A DNA stretch of 64,000 nt. Source: Raskinella chloraquaticus (SeqCode). GTDB lineage: Bacteria; Pseudomonadota; Alphaproteobacteria; Rhizobiales; UBA4765. The notes below the pieces were generated by a model. It was not told where the DNA came from and searched no databases. It saw only the letters and a program-made list of their open reading frames with translations. Below are positions 43,639 to 55,325 of this stretch, one piece after another. The first letter of the stretch is position 1; each line of letters begins with the position of its first letter. The stretch spans positions 5,660 to 69,659 of the forward strand of contig DEZK01000029.1 of NCBI GenBank assembly GCA_002365175.1, written 5' to 3'. The position numbers and the translations under genes are program-made.

Positions 43639-44477
43639 ACGTTTAACGGCCGCGCCTTGGCGAGCGCATCAAAGGCCATGAGATCAGATATCAGCGCTTC
43701 AAACTGCGACAGCGGCACCATATTCGGCCCGTCGGACGGTGCCGTTTCAGGATTTTCATGCGTCTCGATAAACACTCCCGCCACCCCGACCGCGACTGCC
43801 GCGCGCGCCAGCACCGGCACAAAGGCGCGCTCGCCGCCAGAAGTCCCCCCCTGCCCGCCCGGTTGCTGGACCGAATGGGTCGCATCGAAAATGACTGGCG
43901 CGCCATCACGTTTGAGGATCGGCAAGGCACGCATATCCGACACCAGCGTGTTGTAGCCAAACGAGACGCCACGCTCGGTCACCATCACATCCACGCCACC
44001 AGCCGCAGTTACCTTGGCCACGACATGGGTCATATCCCACGGTGCGAGAAACTGCCCCTTCTTGACGTTGACACAGCGTCCCGTACGCGCCGCAGCCACC
44101 AGAAGATCGGTCTGCCGGCTGAGAAAAGCCGGGATCTGCAGAATGTCGACAACCTCGGCCAGAGCAGCGCATTGAACCGGTTCATGCACGTCGGTCAGCA
44201 CCGGCAGGCCGAATTTTTCCTTGATCTCGGCGAAGATCGGCAGCGCCTGCTTCAGGCCAATGCCGCGCGCTGAGCCGGAGCTGGTGCGGTTGGCCTTGTC
44301 AAAAGAGGATTTATAGACGAGGCCAATGCCAAGCCGGCGGGAGATATCGTGGAGTGCTGCGGCCATCTCCAGCGCATGCGCCCGGCTTTCCATGGCGCAC
44401 GGGCCGGCGATCACTGCCAAGGGCAGATGATTGGCAAATGCCACCTTGCCAACAGTAACGATCCTGTTTGGACGCAC
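43635..44477 (-). CDS. kdsA: 3-deoxy-8-phosphooctulonate synthase
   Basis: This 280-residue KDO-8-phosphate synthase has VIAGPCAMESRAHALEMA near the start, then YKSSFDKANRTSSGSARGIG and DATHSVQQPGGQGGTSGG. It condenses arabinose-5-phosphate with phosphoenolpyruvate for lipopolysaccharide. The start used is GTG at 44477, which gives the family length; a longer frame would add 49 poorly conserved residues. It is 82 bases downstream of pyrG. Confidence 0.96.
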   Translation of the reverse strand: MRPNRIVTVGKVAFANHLPLAVIAGPCAMESRAHALEMAAALHDISRRLGIGLVYKSSFDKANRTSSGSARGIGLKQALPIFAEIKEKFGLPVLTDVHEPVQCAALAEVVDILQIPAFLSRQTDLLVAAARTGRCVNVKKGQFLAPWDMTHVVAKVTAAGGVDVMVTERGVSFGYNTLVSDMRALPILKRDGAPVIFDATHSVQQPGGQGGTSGGERAFVPVLARAAVAVGVAGVFIETHENPETAPSDGPNMVPLSQFEALISDLMAFDALAKARPLNV

Positions 44478-44559
44478 GCTTCTTGGGCCTTTCTCGACGC
44501 CTTCGCGAGACTTACATAGGCTTTGCCGTTCGCGCAAAGTGGAATTCGCTCGCCAGCGC

Positions 44560-46188
<1,629 letters not shown>

Positions 46189-46302
46189 GGGATGCCATCA
46201 GTAGCCCCCGTCCATCGATTCGACGAGAGGCATGTTGCGTGAATTCACGGAAAAAAACCGGACTGCAACAAATCCGTCACAGCCCGGCGAAAATAACTGT
46301 TT

Positions 46303-46689
46303 TTACCTTGAAAGCGGTGCCTGCGGTCCCTGGTCAGGCTGCGGCGCGGGAGCTGCCGGCTGCTGCGGACGCAACTGGTTCAACTGATCAAGGATGCCTC
46401 CGCCCTGACCGGAAGGCGCTGTCTGCCCGGCCGGCCGCGGCGCGCTGTCGAGAATCGAACGCGGCTGACGGCTTTGCGATCCCAGTACCGACAAAATGAT
46501 CGAGGTAAGAAAAAAGAGCCCGGCGAGAATGGCCGTCGTGCGCGTCAGCACATTTGCTGAACCGCGTGCCGTCATGAAGCCGCTGCCGCCGCCGATACCC
46601 AGACCGCCGCCCTCCGATTTCTGCAACAGAACAAGCCCGACAAGGACCAGTACGATCAAAAGATGAATGACGATAAGGACTTCGGCCAT
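46303..46689 (-). CDS. secG: Preprotein translocase subunit SecG
   Basis: This 128-residue protein has two membrane helices (LIVIHLLIVLVLVGLVLLQ and TTAILAGLFFLTSIILSVLG) joined by the Gly-rich LGIGGGSGFMTARGSANVL loop typical of SecG. The C-terminal ~50 residues are a Pro/Gln-rich tail, as in other alphaproteobacteria. It assists SecYE in protein export. It lies 84 bases after tpiA. Confidence 0.94.
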   Translation of the reverse strand: MAEVLIVIHLLIVLVLVGLVLLQKSEGGGLGIGGGSGFMTARGSANVLTRTTAILAGLFFLTSIILSVLGSQSRQPRSILDSAPRPAGQTAPSGQGGGILDQLNQLRPQQPAAPAPQPDQGPQAPLSR

Positions 46690-46773
46690 TGTTATGTTGC
46701 TTTTCCCTGGAGATTTCGCTGGCTGACTACACGATCCACGCCGGAAATTCAATCAATCAGCTGACAATCGTCC

Positions 46774-47529
46774 TCACTGAACGTTGGCAGAGCGAATGAT
46801 CTCCAGGAACTCGACGGTTTTGAGGCTGGCGCCGCCAACCAGCGCGCCACCAACATGGGGCAAGGCCAGAATCCCGCGCGCATTCTGAGGATTGACTGAG
46901 CCACCATACAAAACCGGCTTGGCCGCAAGCTCCGCACTGATTTTTGTCAGACATGTGCGGATGAAGCTGTGCGTTTGCTCAATTTCCTCATTTGTCGGTG
47001 TCTTGCCGGTACCAATAGCCCAGACCGGCTCATAGGCGATCGTCAGGTCGTCTTTGGCAATTTTGTCATCCAGAACGCTGTCGAGCTGTCCCGACAGTAC
47101 GCGCAGCGTCTCGCCTGCCTCGCGCTGGGCAAGCGTTTCGCCGATGCAAAGAATCGGATGAAGACCGGCGCGCCACGCAGCTTTGAGCTTGGCGGCGATC
47201 AGATCATTGCCCTCATGATGGTATTGGCGGCGCTCGGAATGGCCAATAATCACGAAGGTCGCGCCCGCATTCTTCAGCATTTCAGCCGAGATATCGCCAG
47301 TAAAAGCACCTTTTGCCGCGTCATGACAATCCTGCCCCCCCAGATGCACCTTGCCGCGACCGGCTGAGGCGAATGTGGCAAGCAGGCTCACGGGCGGACA
47401 CAGAAGGACATTGGCTGGCGGCTCCTCCTTGTCGAGCGTGGCAACCAGCGTCTGAAACCCGCTGAGACTGTCCACCAGCCCATTCATTTTCCAGTTGCCG
47501 GCGATCAGCTGGCGGGAGTTCGTTTTCAT
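46774..47529 (-). CDS. tpiA: Triosephosphate isomerase
   Basis: This 251-residue TIM barrel has AGNWKMNG with the catalytic Lys, GHSERR with the catalytic His, and AYEPVWAIGTG with the catalytic Glu. It interconverts dihydroxyacetone phosphate and glyceraldehyde 3-phosphate. A GTG codon precedes the ATG at 47529; the ATG is taken as the start. It diverges from ppiD. Confidence 0.97.
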   Translation of the reverse strand: MKTNSRQLIAGNWKMNGLVDSLSGFQTLVATLDKEEPPANVLLCPPVSLLATFASAGRGKVHLGGQDCHDAAKGAFTGDISAEMLKNAGATFVIIGHSERRQYHHEGNDLIAAKLKAAWRAGLHPILCIGETLAQREAGETLRVLSGQLDSVLDDKIAKDDLTIAYEPVWAIGTGKTPTNEEIEQTHSFIRTCLTKISAELAAKPVLYGGSVNPQNARGILALPHVGGALVGGASLKTVEFLEIIRSANVQ

Positions 47530-47685
47530 CACTCGACCTTCGGTGCAACGTCATGTGCTGGATGTTATACGGGCAATAACACGGAGATCGTGGCGTTAAA
47601 ATCGTAAAAAAGGCCGTGCCATGCTTGAATGTTGATGCCATGCTTTGCTATGCCGCAGGCTCTTTCTCTGATGGAGGCTCAATAA

Positions 47686-49575
47686 ATGTTGGACGCATTG
47701 CGTCGGGGCGCTGCCTCCTGGGTGGCGCGCATCTTTCTGGGCATCCTCGTTGTCAGCTTCGGCATCTGGGGTATTGGCGACATTTTCCGTAATGTCAGCC
47801 GGGAAAATTTCGCCCGGATCGGCGCCACCCAGCTGTCGTCTGAAGCATTTCGTCTCGCCTATGATCGCGAGCGTCAGCAATTGTCCCGTCAAAGCGGTCG
47901 GGCCGTGTCGCTGGAACAGGCGCGGGCTCTGGGCCTGCATACCGAACTGGCGCGCCGCATGGTGACGGAGGCGCTTTTTGACGAAGAAGCCCGCAATCTG
48001 TCGCTTGGCGTGAGCGAGCGCGAGATTGCCCGCGCGATTGTCGATGATCCAAATTTTGCGCCCGCCGGCTCCGGCGGTTTTTCGCGCCCCTATTTCCAGT
48101 CGCTGCTGCGCGAGAACGGTCTGACAGAAGCAGGCTACGTGACCCAGCGCCGCTCCTTGACCCTGCGCCGGCAGATTGCCGACGCGCTGACCGGGAGTTT
48201 CCTTGTTCCGGCCATCTACAACGACATTGCCAACCGCTTTACCAATGAACGGCGCGCAGCCGTCTATTTTATCCTGCCGCAAGCCGAATTTGCCCAAATC
48301 GAGGCGCCTGATGAAGCAACGCTTGCGACCTATTACGACATCGTCAAAGGAGCGTTCCGCACGCCGGCGCGGCGCATCGCCGAAGTGTTGCGCGTATCGA
48401 TTGCCGACATCGCCGCCAAGATCGAGGTGAGCGACGATGACGCGAAAACCATCTACGAAAACCAGAAAGCACGCTTCGGTCGTATCGAGAAACGCAACCT
48501 CGCCCAGATCAGTTTCGCCACGCCCGAGGCGGCAAGCGAGGCACTGGCCCGCCTGAAAGAGGGCAAGTCATTTGATGAACTGGTTGAATCGCTTGGCAAA
48601 AAGCCGGCGGACGTCGATCTTGGACTTGTGAGCGCTGAGGAAGTGATCGATCCGGCAGTGCGTGCGGCGGCATTTGCTCTGGCCGAAGGTGCCACCAGCG
48701 AGGTTGTCGCCGGCAGCTTCGGGCCCGTCATCCTTGCTGTTAGGGCAATCGAGGCGGGCACCGTCAAATCGTTCAGCGAGGTTGCCAGTGAGATCAAGGG
48801 CGATCTGGCGCGGGAGCGCGCGCGCAAGGCCGTGCTCGACCTCGTGGACAAGGTCGAGGATGAGCGCGCCGGCGGCGCCCGCCTGGGCGAAATAGCAACA
48901 AAACTCCAGATCACCTTCCAGGCGCTTCCAGCGATTGATCGCAATGGCGTTGACGAGACCGGTAGCGATAAGGCCTCACTTGCCGGCGGCCGGCAGGTGA
49001 TCGATGCCATTTTCCGCGCCAGTGCGGGAAATGACGCTGACGCCGTCCGCCTCGGCGATGGCGGCTATGTCTGGTTCGACGTTCGCGAGATCATCGCTGA
49101 AAAGGAGCGCCCTCTCGCCGACATCCGCGATGACGTCATCGCCCGCTGGACGGGTGAAAAACAGCGCGCCGCCTTGCTCGCCAAGGCTGATGAGCTGATT
49201 GCGCGCCTCAAGGCCGGCGAACTGATCGACGTGGTCGCAACTTCTGTATCGCAGACAACAAGACAATCAGCGCTGGTCACCCGCAACGGGACGCTCGCTG
49301 AATTTTCCCGGACGGGCGCTGAAGAACTGTTTCGTGTCACCAAGGATGGCTTTGGGACGACGCTCGCCGAAAATGGCAGCGATCGCATCGTCTTTACCGT
49401 CAACGATCTTGAAGCCGCCGGCACCGCGCCACCAGACGAAAAACTGATGAAGGACCTGCGCGAAAGCATGCGCAATGACGTGTTGACGGGTTATATCGCA
49501 GCCCTTGAGCCGGAAATCGGCGTCAGCATCAATCGAAGCATCGTCGACCGTCTGGCGAGCGCTGGCGGTTCGTGA
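47686..49575 (+). CDS. ppiD: Peptidylprolyl isomerase PpiD-like (SurA/PpiC) periplasmic folding factor
   Basis: This 629-residue protein has an N-terminal membrane anchor (ARIFLGILVVSFGIWGIGDI), a SurA-like chaperone segment, a PpiC-type parvulin region near residues 265-360 (RNLAQISFATPEAASEALAR), and a second helical part. It helps outer-membrane and periplasmic proteins fold near the Sec translocon. It opens the operon that continues into trpE, with touching ends. Confidence 0.92.
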   Translation: MLDALRRGAASWVARIFLGILVVSFGIWGIGDIFRNVSRENFARIGATQLSSEAFRLAYDRERQQLSRQSGRAVSLEQARALGLHTELARRMVTEALFDEEARNLSLGVSEREIARAIVDDPNFAPAGSGGFSRPYFQSLLRENGLTEAGYVTQRRSLTLRRQIADALTGSFLVPAIYNDIANRFTNERRAAVYFILPQAEFAQIEAPDEATLATYYDIVKGAFRTPARRIAEVLRVSIADIAAKIEVSDDDAKTIYENQKARFGRIEKRNLAQISFATPEAASEALARLKEGKSFDELVESLGKKPADVDLGLVSAEEVIDPAVRAAAFALAEGATSEVVAGSFGPVILAVRAIEAGTVKSFSEVASEIKGDLARERARKAVLDLVDKVEDERAGGARLGEIATKLQITFQALPAIDRNGVDETGSDKASLAGGRQVIDAIFRASAGNDADAVRLGDGGYVWFDVREIIAEKERPLADIRDDVIARWTGEKQRAALLAKADELIARLKAGELIDVVATSVSQTTRQSALVTRNGTLAEFSRTGAEELFRVTKDGFGTTLAENGSDRIVFTVNDLEAAGTAPPDEKLMKDLRESMRNDVLTGYIAALEPEIGVSINRSIVDRLASAGGS

Positions 49576-51089
49576 TGTCGCTGAAGCCTGAACGCGATGA
49601 ATTTGCTGCCACCTATCAGTCAGGAAAGCCGCAGATCGTCTGGACGAAACTGGTTGCAGACCTTGAAACGCCGGTCAGCGCCTTCCTCAAACTCTCGGCT
49701 GGCCGCACCATGCCGTTCCTCCTGGAATCGGTTGAGGGCGGCACGACGCGCGGGCGCTATTCGATCATCGGTTTTGCCCCCGATGTGATCTTTCGTGCCG
49801 ATGGCGACCAGCCCAGCATCAACCGCAAGCCAGCAAGCGATCCCGATTCGTTTGAAGCTATGCCCGGCGGCACGCTGGCAGCGGTCCGCGCGCTGCTGGA
49901 GGAGAGCCGGATAGATCTGCCGGCGACGCTTCCGCCCATGGCGGCCGGCGTTTTTGGTTATCTGGCTTACGATACGATCCGCCTCATCGAGCGGATCGGC
50001 TCGCCAAAACCCGACCCGCTGGGTGTGCCCGATGCCATTCTCATACGCCCGACGATTATCGTCATCTTCGATGCCGTCAGCGACGAGATCACGATTGTAA
50101 CCCCCGTGCGCCCAAAACCCGGTATCGGAGCCACGGCCGCCTATGCGCAGGCGTCCGAGCGATTGTCGCAGGTGGTGGACGCACTTGATCGCGGCATTTC
50201 AAAGGAACTCGACCAGACGAGCGCGATGAACGCGGTGCCGGCCATCTCGAACACAAGCCCGGCCGAATATCTGGCCATGGTGGCACGCGCCAAGGACTAC
50301 ATCGCCGCCGGTGACGCCTTCCAGATTGTGCTCTCGCAGCGCTTCGAAACGCCATTCGACCTGCCGCCCTTTTCCCTCTATCGCGCGCTACGACGCGTCA
50401 ATCCGTCGCCCTTTCTCTATTTTCTCGATTTCGGCACGTTTTCGATCGCCGGCTCATCGCCTGAAATCCTCGTGCGCGTGCGCGATGGCGAGGTGACGAT
50501 AAGGCCGATCGCCGGCACCCTGCCGCGCGGCAAGAGCGAGGCCGAGGATCAGGCCAATGCGGCGCGCTTGCTGGCCGATCCCAAGGAGCGGGCCGAACAT
50601 CTGATGCTGCTTGATCTCGGGCGCAATGATGTAGGCCGTGTCAGCCGCATCGGCACGGTGAAAGTAACCGACAGCTTTTTCATCGAGCGCTATTCCGAGG
50701 TCATGCACATCGTCTCCAATGTCGTCGGACGCCTTGCCGAGGGCTGCGATATTCTGCAGGCGCTCTTTGCGGGTTTTCCGGCCGGGACGGTGTCCGGCGC
50801 CCCCAAGGTCAGGGCCATGCAGATCATCAACGAGCTGGAAAAGGAAAAGCGAGGCATCTACGCCGGCTGCGTTGGCTATTTTTCTGCCAGCGGCGACATG
50901 GATACCTGCATTGTCCTGCGCACCGCCATCCTCAAGGATGGCAAGCTTTACGCGCAGGCGGGCGCCGGCATCGTCGCTGACTCAGTGCCGGAAAGCGAGC
51001 TTGCCGAATGCGTCAACAAGGCCCGCGCCCTCTTTCGCGCCGGCGAGGAAGCAATCCGTTTTGCTGGCAGCGCCAGACGCGGCCAGTGA
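49575..51089 (+). CDS. trpE: Anthranilate synthase component I
   Basis: This 504-residue chorismate-utilising enzyme has an N-terminal regulatory region with the tryptophan-binding LLESVEGG and the C-terminal catalytic domain (FDFGTFSIAGSSPEILVRV-like segment, then PIAGTLPRGK and FPAGTVSGAPKVRAMQII). The ATG at 49575 shares its A with the ppiD stop; a GTG one codon earlier is also possible. TrpE and TrpG are separate here rather than fused. Confidence 0.96.
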   Translation: MSLKPERDEFAATYQSGKPQIVWTKLVADLETPVSAFLKLSAGRTMPFLLESVEGGTTRGRYSIIGFAPDVIFRADGDQPSINRKPASDPDSFEAMPGGTLAAVRALLEESRIDLPATLPPMAAGVFGYLAYDTIRLIERIGSPKPDPLGVPDAILIRPTIIVIFDAVSDEITIVTPVRPKPGIGATAAYAQASERLSQVVDALDRGISKELDQTSAMNAVPAISNTSPAEYLAMVARAKDYIAAGDAFQIVLSQRFETPFDLPPFSLYRALRRVNPSPFLYFLDFGTFSIAGSSPEILVRVRDGEVTIRPIAGTLPRGKSEAEDQANAARLLADPKERAEHLMLLDLGRNDVGRVSRIGTVKVTDSFFIERYSEVMHIVSNVVGRLAEGCDILQALFAGFPAGTVSGAPKVRAMQIINELEKEKRGIYAGCVGYFSASGDMDTCIVLRTAILKDGKLYAQAGAGIVADSVPESELAECVNKARALFRAGEEAIRFAGSARRGQ

Positions 51090-51134
51090 ACGCGCGGGGT
51101 TGACGCTAGGAGCGGCCCGTCGGATAGGTATGTC

Positions 51135-51740
51135 ATGATCCTTGTCATCGACAATTACGACAGCTTCACCTTCAATCTCGTCCATTATCTGGGCGAACTG
51201 GGCGCTGAGACGCGTGTCGAGCGCAATGACGCATTGACCGTCGATGAGGCGATGGCCCTCGACCCCGAGGCGATCGTTATCTCGCCCGGCCCCTGCACCC
51301 CATCTGAAGCTGGCATTTCACTACCCCTTGTCGCTCGCGCCGGCGCAAAGATTCCACTGTTTGGTGTTTGCCTTGGCCATCAGGCGATCGGCCAGGCCTT
51401 CGGTGGCTCCGTGGTCCGCGCCCCCCGACCAATGCATGGCAAGACCAGCCGCATCCTTCATCGCGGGCGCGGCGTGTTTGCCGGCATCAACGGCCCCTTC
51501 GAGGCCACCCGCTATCACTCGCTCATCGTTGCCCGCGATAATCTGCCGACTGATCTGGACATTACCGCTGAAAGCGATGATGGCATCATCATGGGTTTCT
51601 CCCATCGCCATCTGCCCATCCACGGCGTGCAGTTCCATCCCGAGAGCATCGCCTCCGCCCACGGCCATCGCATCCTCAAGACATTCCTCGAATTAGCCGC
51701 GCGCTGGAATGCCGAGCAGCGCGTCGATGTCTCCGCCTGA
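51135..51740 (+). CDS. trpG: Anthranilate synthase component II (glutamine amidotransferase)
   Basis: This 201-residue class I glutaminase opens with MILVIDNYDSFTFNLVHYL. It carries the nucleophile in FGVCLGHQAIGQAFGG and the His/Glu pair in VQFHPESIAS. It supplies ammonia to TrpE. A spacer of 45 bases separates it from trpE and the next gene follows after seven. Confidence 0.97.
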   Translation: MILVIDNYDSFTFNLVHYLGELGAETRVERNDALTVDEAMALDPEAIVISPGPCTPSEAGISLPLVARAGAKIPLFGVCLGHQAIGQAFGGSVVRAPRPMHGKTSRILHRGRGVFAGINGPFEATRYHSLIVARDNLPTDLDITAESDDGIIMGFSHRHLPIHGVQFHPESIASAHGHRILKTFLELAARWNAEQRVDVSA

Positions 51741-51747
51741 GGTCGCG

Positions 51748-52776
51748 ATGATCCAGCCCGCCGCAACCGATCTCAAACCCTTCATCGCCAAAGCCGCAGC
51801 CGGCCTCGCGCTGACCCGTGACGAGGCTCGCCAGGCCTTCAACGTCATCATGTCGGGCGAGGCGACGCCTTCGCAGATCGGCGGCTTCCTGATGGCGCTT
51901 CGCGTGCGCGGCGAAAGTATCGACGAGATCGCCGGCGCGGTCGAAGTCATGCGCTCCCGGATGCTGCGGGTGAGCGCGCCTGCCGGCGCGCTCGATATCG
52001 TCGGGACCGGTGGCGATGGTTCAGGCTCACTCAATATTTCAACCGCGTCAGCCATCGTCGCGGCAGGATGTGGCGTACCGATTGCCAAGCACGGCAATCG
52101 CGCCCTGTCCTCACGCTCCGGCGCCGCTGACACGCTGGCCGCCCTCGGTGTCAAGATCGAATTGGGGCCGGAGGCTATCACGCACTGCATCCGCACCGCT
52201 GGTATCGGCTTCATGTTCGCACCTGCCCATCATGCGGCGATGAAACATGTCGGCCCGACGCGCGTTGAACTTGCAACCCGCACCATCTTCAACATGCTGG
52301 GGCCCTTGTCGAACCCTGCCGGCGTCAGGCGCCAGCTCGTCGGCGTCTTTGCTGAAACATGGGTTGAACCGCTGGCAATTGTTCTGGGCCAGTTGGGCGC
52401 AGAGCATGTGTGGGTGATGCATGCCAGCGACGGCCTCGACGAAATTACCGTGAGCGGCGAAACCTCCGTTGCCGAGTATCGCGACGGCACTGTGCGTCTG
52501 TTTTCCGTGAAGCCCGAAGATGCGGGGCTCAAACGCTATCCGCGTGGTGCGCTTGCGGGCGGAGACGCCAAGCATAATGCCGAGGCCATCCGCGCCATGC
52601 TCGATGGCGACCCAGGTGCCCATCGCGATGCCGTGCTGCTCAATGCAGGCGCCGGCCTCATCGTCGCTGGAAAAGTCAGCTCACTTGCCGAGGGGGCGGC
52701 CATGGCAGCGCAGGCCATCGACAATGGCAACGCGAGCGCGGTCCTCGCCCGCCTCATTGCCGCCTCGCAGGAGTGA
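51748..52776 (+). CDS. trpD: Anthranilate phosphoribosyltransferase
   Basis: This 342-residue enzyme has the diphosphate loop DIVGTGGDGSGSLNIST, then KHGNRALSSRSGAADTLAAL and NMLGPLSNPA. It attaches phosphoribose to anthranilate. The ATG at 51748 is supported by TGAGG upstream, and the 13 extra codons of the longer frame overlap trpG. It is followed by trpC after three bases. Confidence 0.97.
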   Translation: MIQPAATDLKPFIAKAAAGLALTRDEARQAFNVIMSGEATPSQIGGFLMALRVRGESIDEIAGAVEVMRSRMLRVSAPAGALDIVGTGGDGSGSLNISTASAIVAAGCGVPIAKHGNRALSSRSGAADTLAALGVKIELGPEAITHCIRTAGIGFMFAPAHHAAMKHVGPTRVELATRTIFNMLGPLSNPAGVRRQLVGVFAETWVEPLAIVLGQLGAEHVWVMHASDGLDEITVSGETSVAEYRDGTVRLFSVKPEDAGLKRYPRGALAGGDAKHNAEAIRAMLDGDPGAHRDAVLLNAGAGLIVAGKVSSLAEGAAMAAQAIDNGNASAVLARLIAASQE

Positions 52777-52779
52777 GCG

Positions 52780-53595
52780 ATGGGCGATATCCTCACCCGC
52801 ATCGAAGCCTATAAGCGCCGTGAGATCGCCGCAGCAAAGCTTGCACATCCACCTGCCGCACTACGCGAGGCTGCTATCGCCGCCGCCGCTCCGCGCGGTT
52901 TCGTCGCAGCCCTGGCCAGGCGCAAGGCCGCCGGTTCGACCGGCCTCATCGCCGAGATCAAGAAGGCAAGCCCGTCCAAGGGCTTGATCCGTGCTGATTT
53001 TGATCCCCCTTCCCTCGCCGCAGCCTATGAGGCGGGCGGTGCTGCCTGCCTGTCGATCCTCACCGATGCGCCCTCGTTCCAGGGCGCGCTTGATTTCATG
53101 ACAGCCGCCCGCGCGGCGACAAACCTGCCGGTGCTGCGCAAGGATTTTCTCTTTGATACCTACCAGGTGCTGGAAGCGCGCGCCGCCGGTGCGGACTGCA
53201 TTCTGGTCATCCTCGCAGCCGTCGAGGACAGGCTGGCGGCTGATCTTCTGAACTCGGCTGCCGAGCTTGGAATGGACGCGCTGATTGAAATCCATGATGC
53301 CGAGGAAGCGCGCCGCGCGGTTGATCTCGGCGCCACCTTCATCGGCATCAATAATCGCAATCTGCGGACGTTTGACATCTCGCTTGCAACCACGGAAACG
53401 CTGGTGCCGCTGCTGCCGCCGGACGCGCTCATCGTCAGCGAGAGCGGTATTTTCAACCCTGCTGACATTGCCCGCATGCGAGCCTGCGGCGTCTCGACCT
53501 TTCTGGTCGGCGAAAGCCTGATGCGCCAGAGCGACGTGGCCGCAGCAACGCGGGCGCTGCTGACACCGATTTCTCATCCGGCGTTGATCTCATGA
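52780..53595 (+). CDS. trpC: Indole-3-glycerol phosphate synthase
   Basis: This 271-residue barrel has AEIKKASPSKGLIRADFDP with catalytic Lys and Ser, VLRKDFLFDTYQVLEAR, INNRNLRTFDIS, and SESGIF. It closes the indole ring of tryptophan. The final enzymes trpF, trpB and trpA are not in the window. Its stop overlaps moaC as ATGA. Confidence 0.97.
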   Translation: MGDILTRIEAYKRREIAAAKLAHPPAALREAAIAAAAPRGFVAALARRKAAGSTGLIAEIKKASPSKGLIRADFDPPSLAAAYEAGGAACLSILTDAPSFQGALDFMTAARAATNLPVLRKDFLFDTYQVLEARAAGADCILVILAAVEDRLAADLLNSAAELGMDALIEIHDAEEARRAVDLGATFIGINNRNLRTFDISLATTETLVPLLPPDALIVSESGIFNPADIARMRACGVSTFLVGESLMRQSDVAAATRALLTPISHPALIS

Positions 53596-54089
53596 CGAAC
53601 CCAGCCCTCTCACATCTCAACGCCGCCGGCGAAGCTCACATGGTCGATGTCGGCGCCAAGCCCGTCAGCGAGCGTGTGGCGATTGCCAGGGGCCATGTGG
53701 TGATGGCCGCCGCGACCATGGCAATCATTGCCTCCGGCAACGCCAAGAAAGGCGATGTGCTGGGTACCGCGCGCATTGCCGCCATCATGGCCGCCAAGAA
53801 AACCCATGAGCTGATCCCGCTCTGCCACCCCTTGCTGCTGAACGCCATCACCGTTGATCTGGCCATCGATGAGAATCTGCCCGGCATCAGCGTCACGGCG
53901 AGCGTCAAAGTCGCCGGCCAGACCGGTGTCGAGATGGAGGCATTGACCGCCGTCTCGCTTGCCTGCCTCACCATCTACGACATGGTGAAGGCGGTTGATC
54001 GCGGCATGCGGATCGAGGGCATTCATCTTGTTGAAAAGAGTGGCGGGCGCTCGGGTCATTTCATCGCCCAGGATCAGTCCGCGTGCTGA
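53592..54089 (+). CDS. moaC: Cyclic pyranopterin monophosphate synthase
   Basis: This 165-residue MoaC has MVDVGAKPVSERVAIARGHV, KKTHELIPLCHPLLLNAITV with the conserved His and Cys, and VEMEALTAVSLACLTIYDMV. It makes the first stable molybdopterin precursor. Linkage of trp and molybdenum cofactor genes is a known trait of this order. It overlaps moeA by seven bases. Confidence 0.97.
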   Translation: MTNPALSHLNAAGEAHMVDVGAKPVSERVAIARGHVVMAAATMAIIASGNAKKGDVLGTARIAAIMAAKKTHELIPLCHPLLLNAITVDLAIDENLPGISVTASVKVAGQTGVEMEALTAVSLACLTIYDMVKAVDRGMRIEGIHLVEKSGGRSGHFIAQDQSAC

Positions 54090-55279
54090 GCGTTGAGGAG
54101 GCGCGCCGCCGCATTCTGGCCGGCGTCAACCGTCTGCCTGCCGAAATCACGTCAATCGACGACGCGCAGGGACGCGTTCTCGCCGACCCTCTACTGGCCC
54201 GGCTGTCGCAACCTCCCTTCGTCGCTGCCGCGATGGATGGTTACGCGATACGAGCGATGGATGCAGCTCAGGACGCCTCGTTTCGCGTCATTGGTCAATC
54301 GGCGGCCGGAAGCCCTTTCGCCGGCAGTCTTGGCGAACGTCAGGCGGTGCGCATTTTCACCGGCGCGATCGTCCCCGCCGGTGCCGACAAAGTCATCCCG
54401 CAGGAGTTCGCCAGCCGCGAGGGCGATGACGTCCGTTTTCCTGCGCTGCCATCCTCTCCCTTTGTCCGCGCGCTCGGACTTGATTTCAGCCTCGGTGATG
54501 TGGTCCTGGAGGCTGGCCATCAACTGGATGCGGCCGCCATCGGTCTGGCAGCGGCGGCCGATCATCGCCAGCTCGCCATCGTCAGACGCCCGCGCATCGC
54601 CATTCTTGCGACCGGCGACGAGATCGTACCGCCCGGAGCGATACGGGCCGACGGCCAGATCCATTCCTCCTCACTCTATGCCGTGCGCGCTGCCTGCCTT
54701 GCCGCCGGCGCCGAGGTGATCAATCTTGGTATCGCTCGCGACGAGAGAGAGCTGCTGGCACAGCGTTTTGCGGCAGCAATCGCCATACCAGCCGATGTGA
54801 TGATCACGCTTGGTGGCGCGTCGGTCGGCGATCATGATCTGGTCCAGGAAACCTTCGCGCGCGCTGGTGGCGAACTCGGTTTCTGGCGTATCTCCATGCG
54901 CCCCGGCAAGCCGCTGATCTTTGGCACTGCCGGGTCGCTCCGCCTTCTTGGACTGCCCGGCAATCCGGTGTCGTCGTTTGTATGCTGCTGGCTTTTCGTT
55001 CTGCCACTGATACGCGCCCTCCTCGGGCTTGCATCTGAACCAAAGCAGTGTCTGGCCCGCCTCAGCGCCGATCTGCCTGCCAATGACGAGCGCGAAGACT
55101 ACTTGCGCGCCCGCCTGGTCAGCGATCCGCACGGCACCATCACCGCCACCGCCTTCTCCAGACAGGATTCCTCGCTGCAATCTGTTCTTGCAGGCGCCAA
55201 CGGCCTCATCCGTCGCCCTCCCCACGCGCCCGCTGCGCGGGCCGGAGAGATGTGTACCGTCCTGCCATTATCCACCTGA
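54083..55279 (+). CDS. moeA: Molybdopterin molybdenumtransferase
   Basis: This 398-residue MoeA has AMDGYAIR near residue 52, FTGAIVPAGADKVIPQE, the catalytic-domain motif ATGDEIVPPG, and RPGKPLIFGTAGSLRLLGLPGNP. It inserts molybdate into adenylylated molybdopterin. The start is a GTG at 54083 that overlaps the end of moaC. The 113 bases after it carry the lexA promoter. Confidence 0.95.
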   Translation: MLSVEEARRRILAGVNRLPAEITSIDDAQGRVLADPLLARLSQPPFVAAAMDGYAIRAMDAAQDASFRVIGQSAAGSPFAGSLGERQAVRIFTGAIVPAGADKVIPQEFASREGDDVRFPALPSSPFVRALGLDFSLGDVVLEAGHQLDAAAIGLAAAADHRQLAIVRRPRIAILATGDEIVPPGAIRADGQIHSSSLYAVRAACLAAGAEVINLGIARDERELLAQRFAAAIAIPADVMITLGGASVGDHDLVQETFARAGGELGFWRISMRPGKPLIFGTAGSLRLLGLPGNPVSSFVCCWLFVLPLIRALLGLASEPKQCLARLSADLPANDEREDYLRARLVSDPHGTITATAFSRQDSSLQSVLAGANGLIRRPPHAPAARAGEMCTVLPLST

Positions 55280-55325
55280 GAGCGCGCTTTTGATCGTTTG
55301 ATCAATCTTAATTCTTTCTTTACGC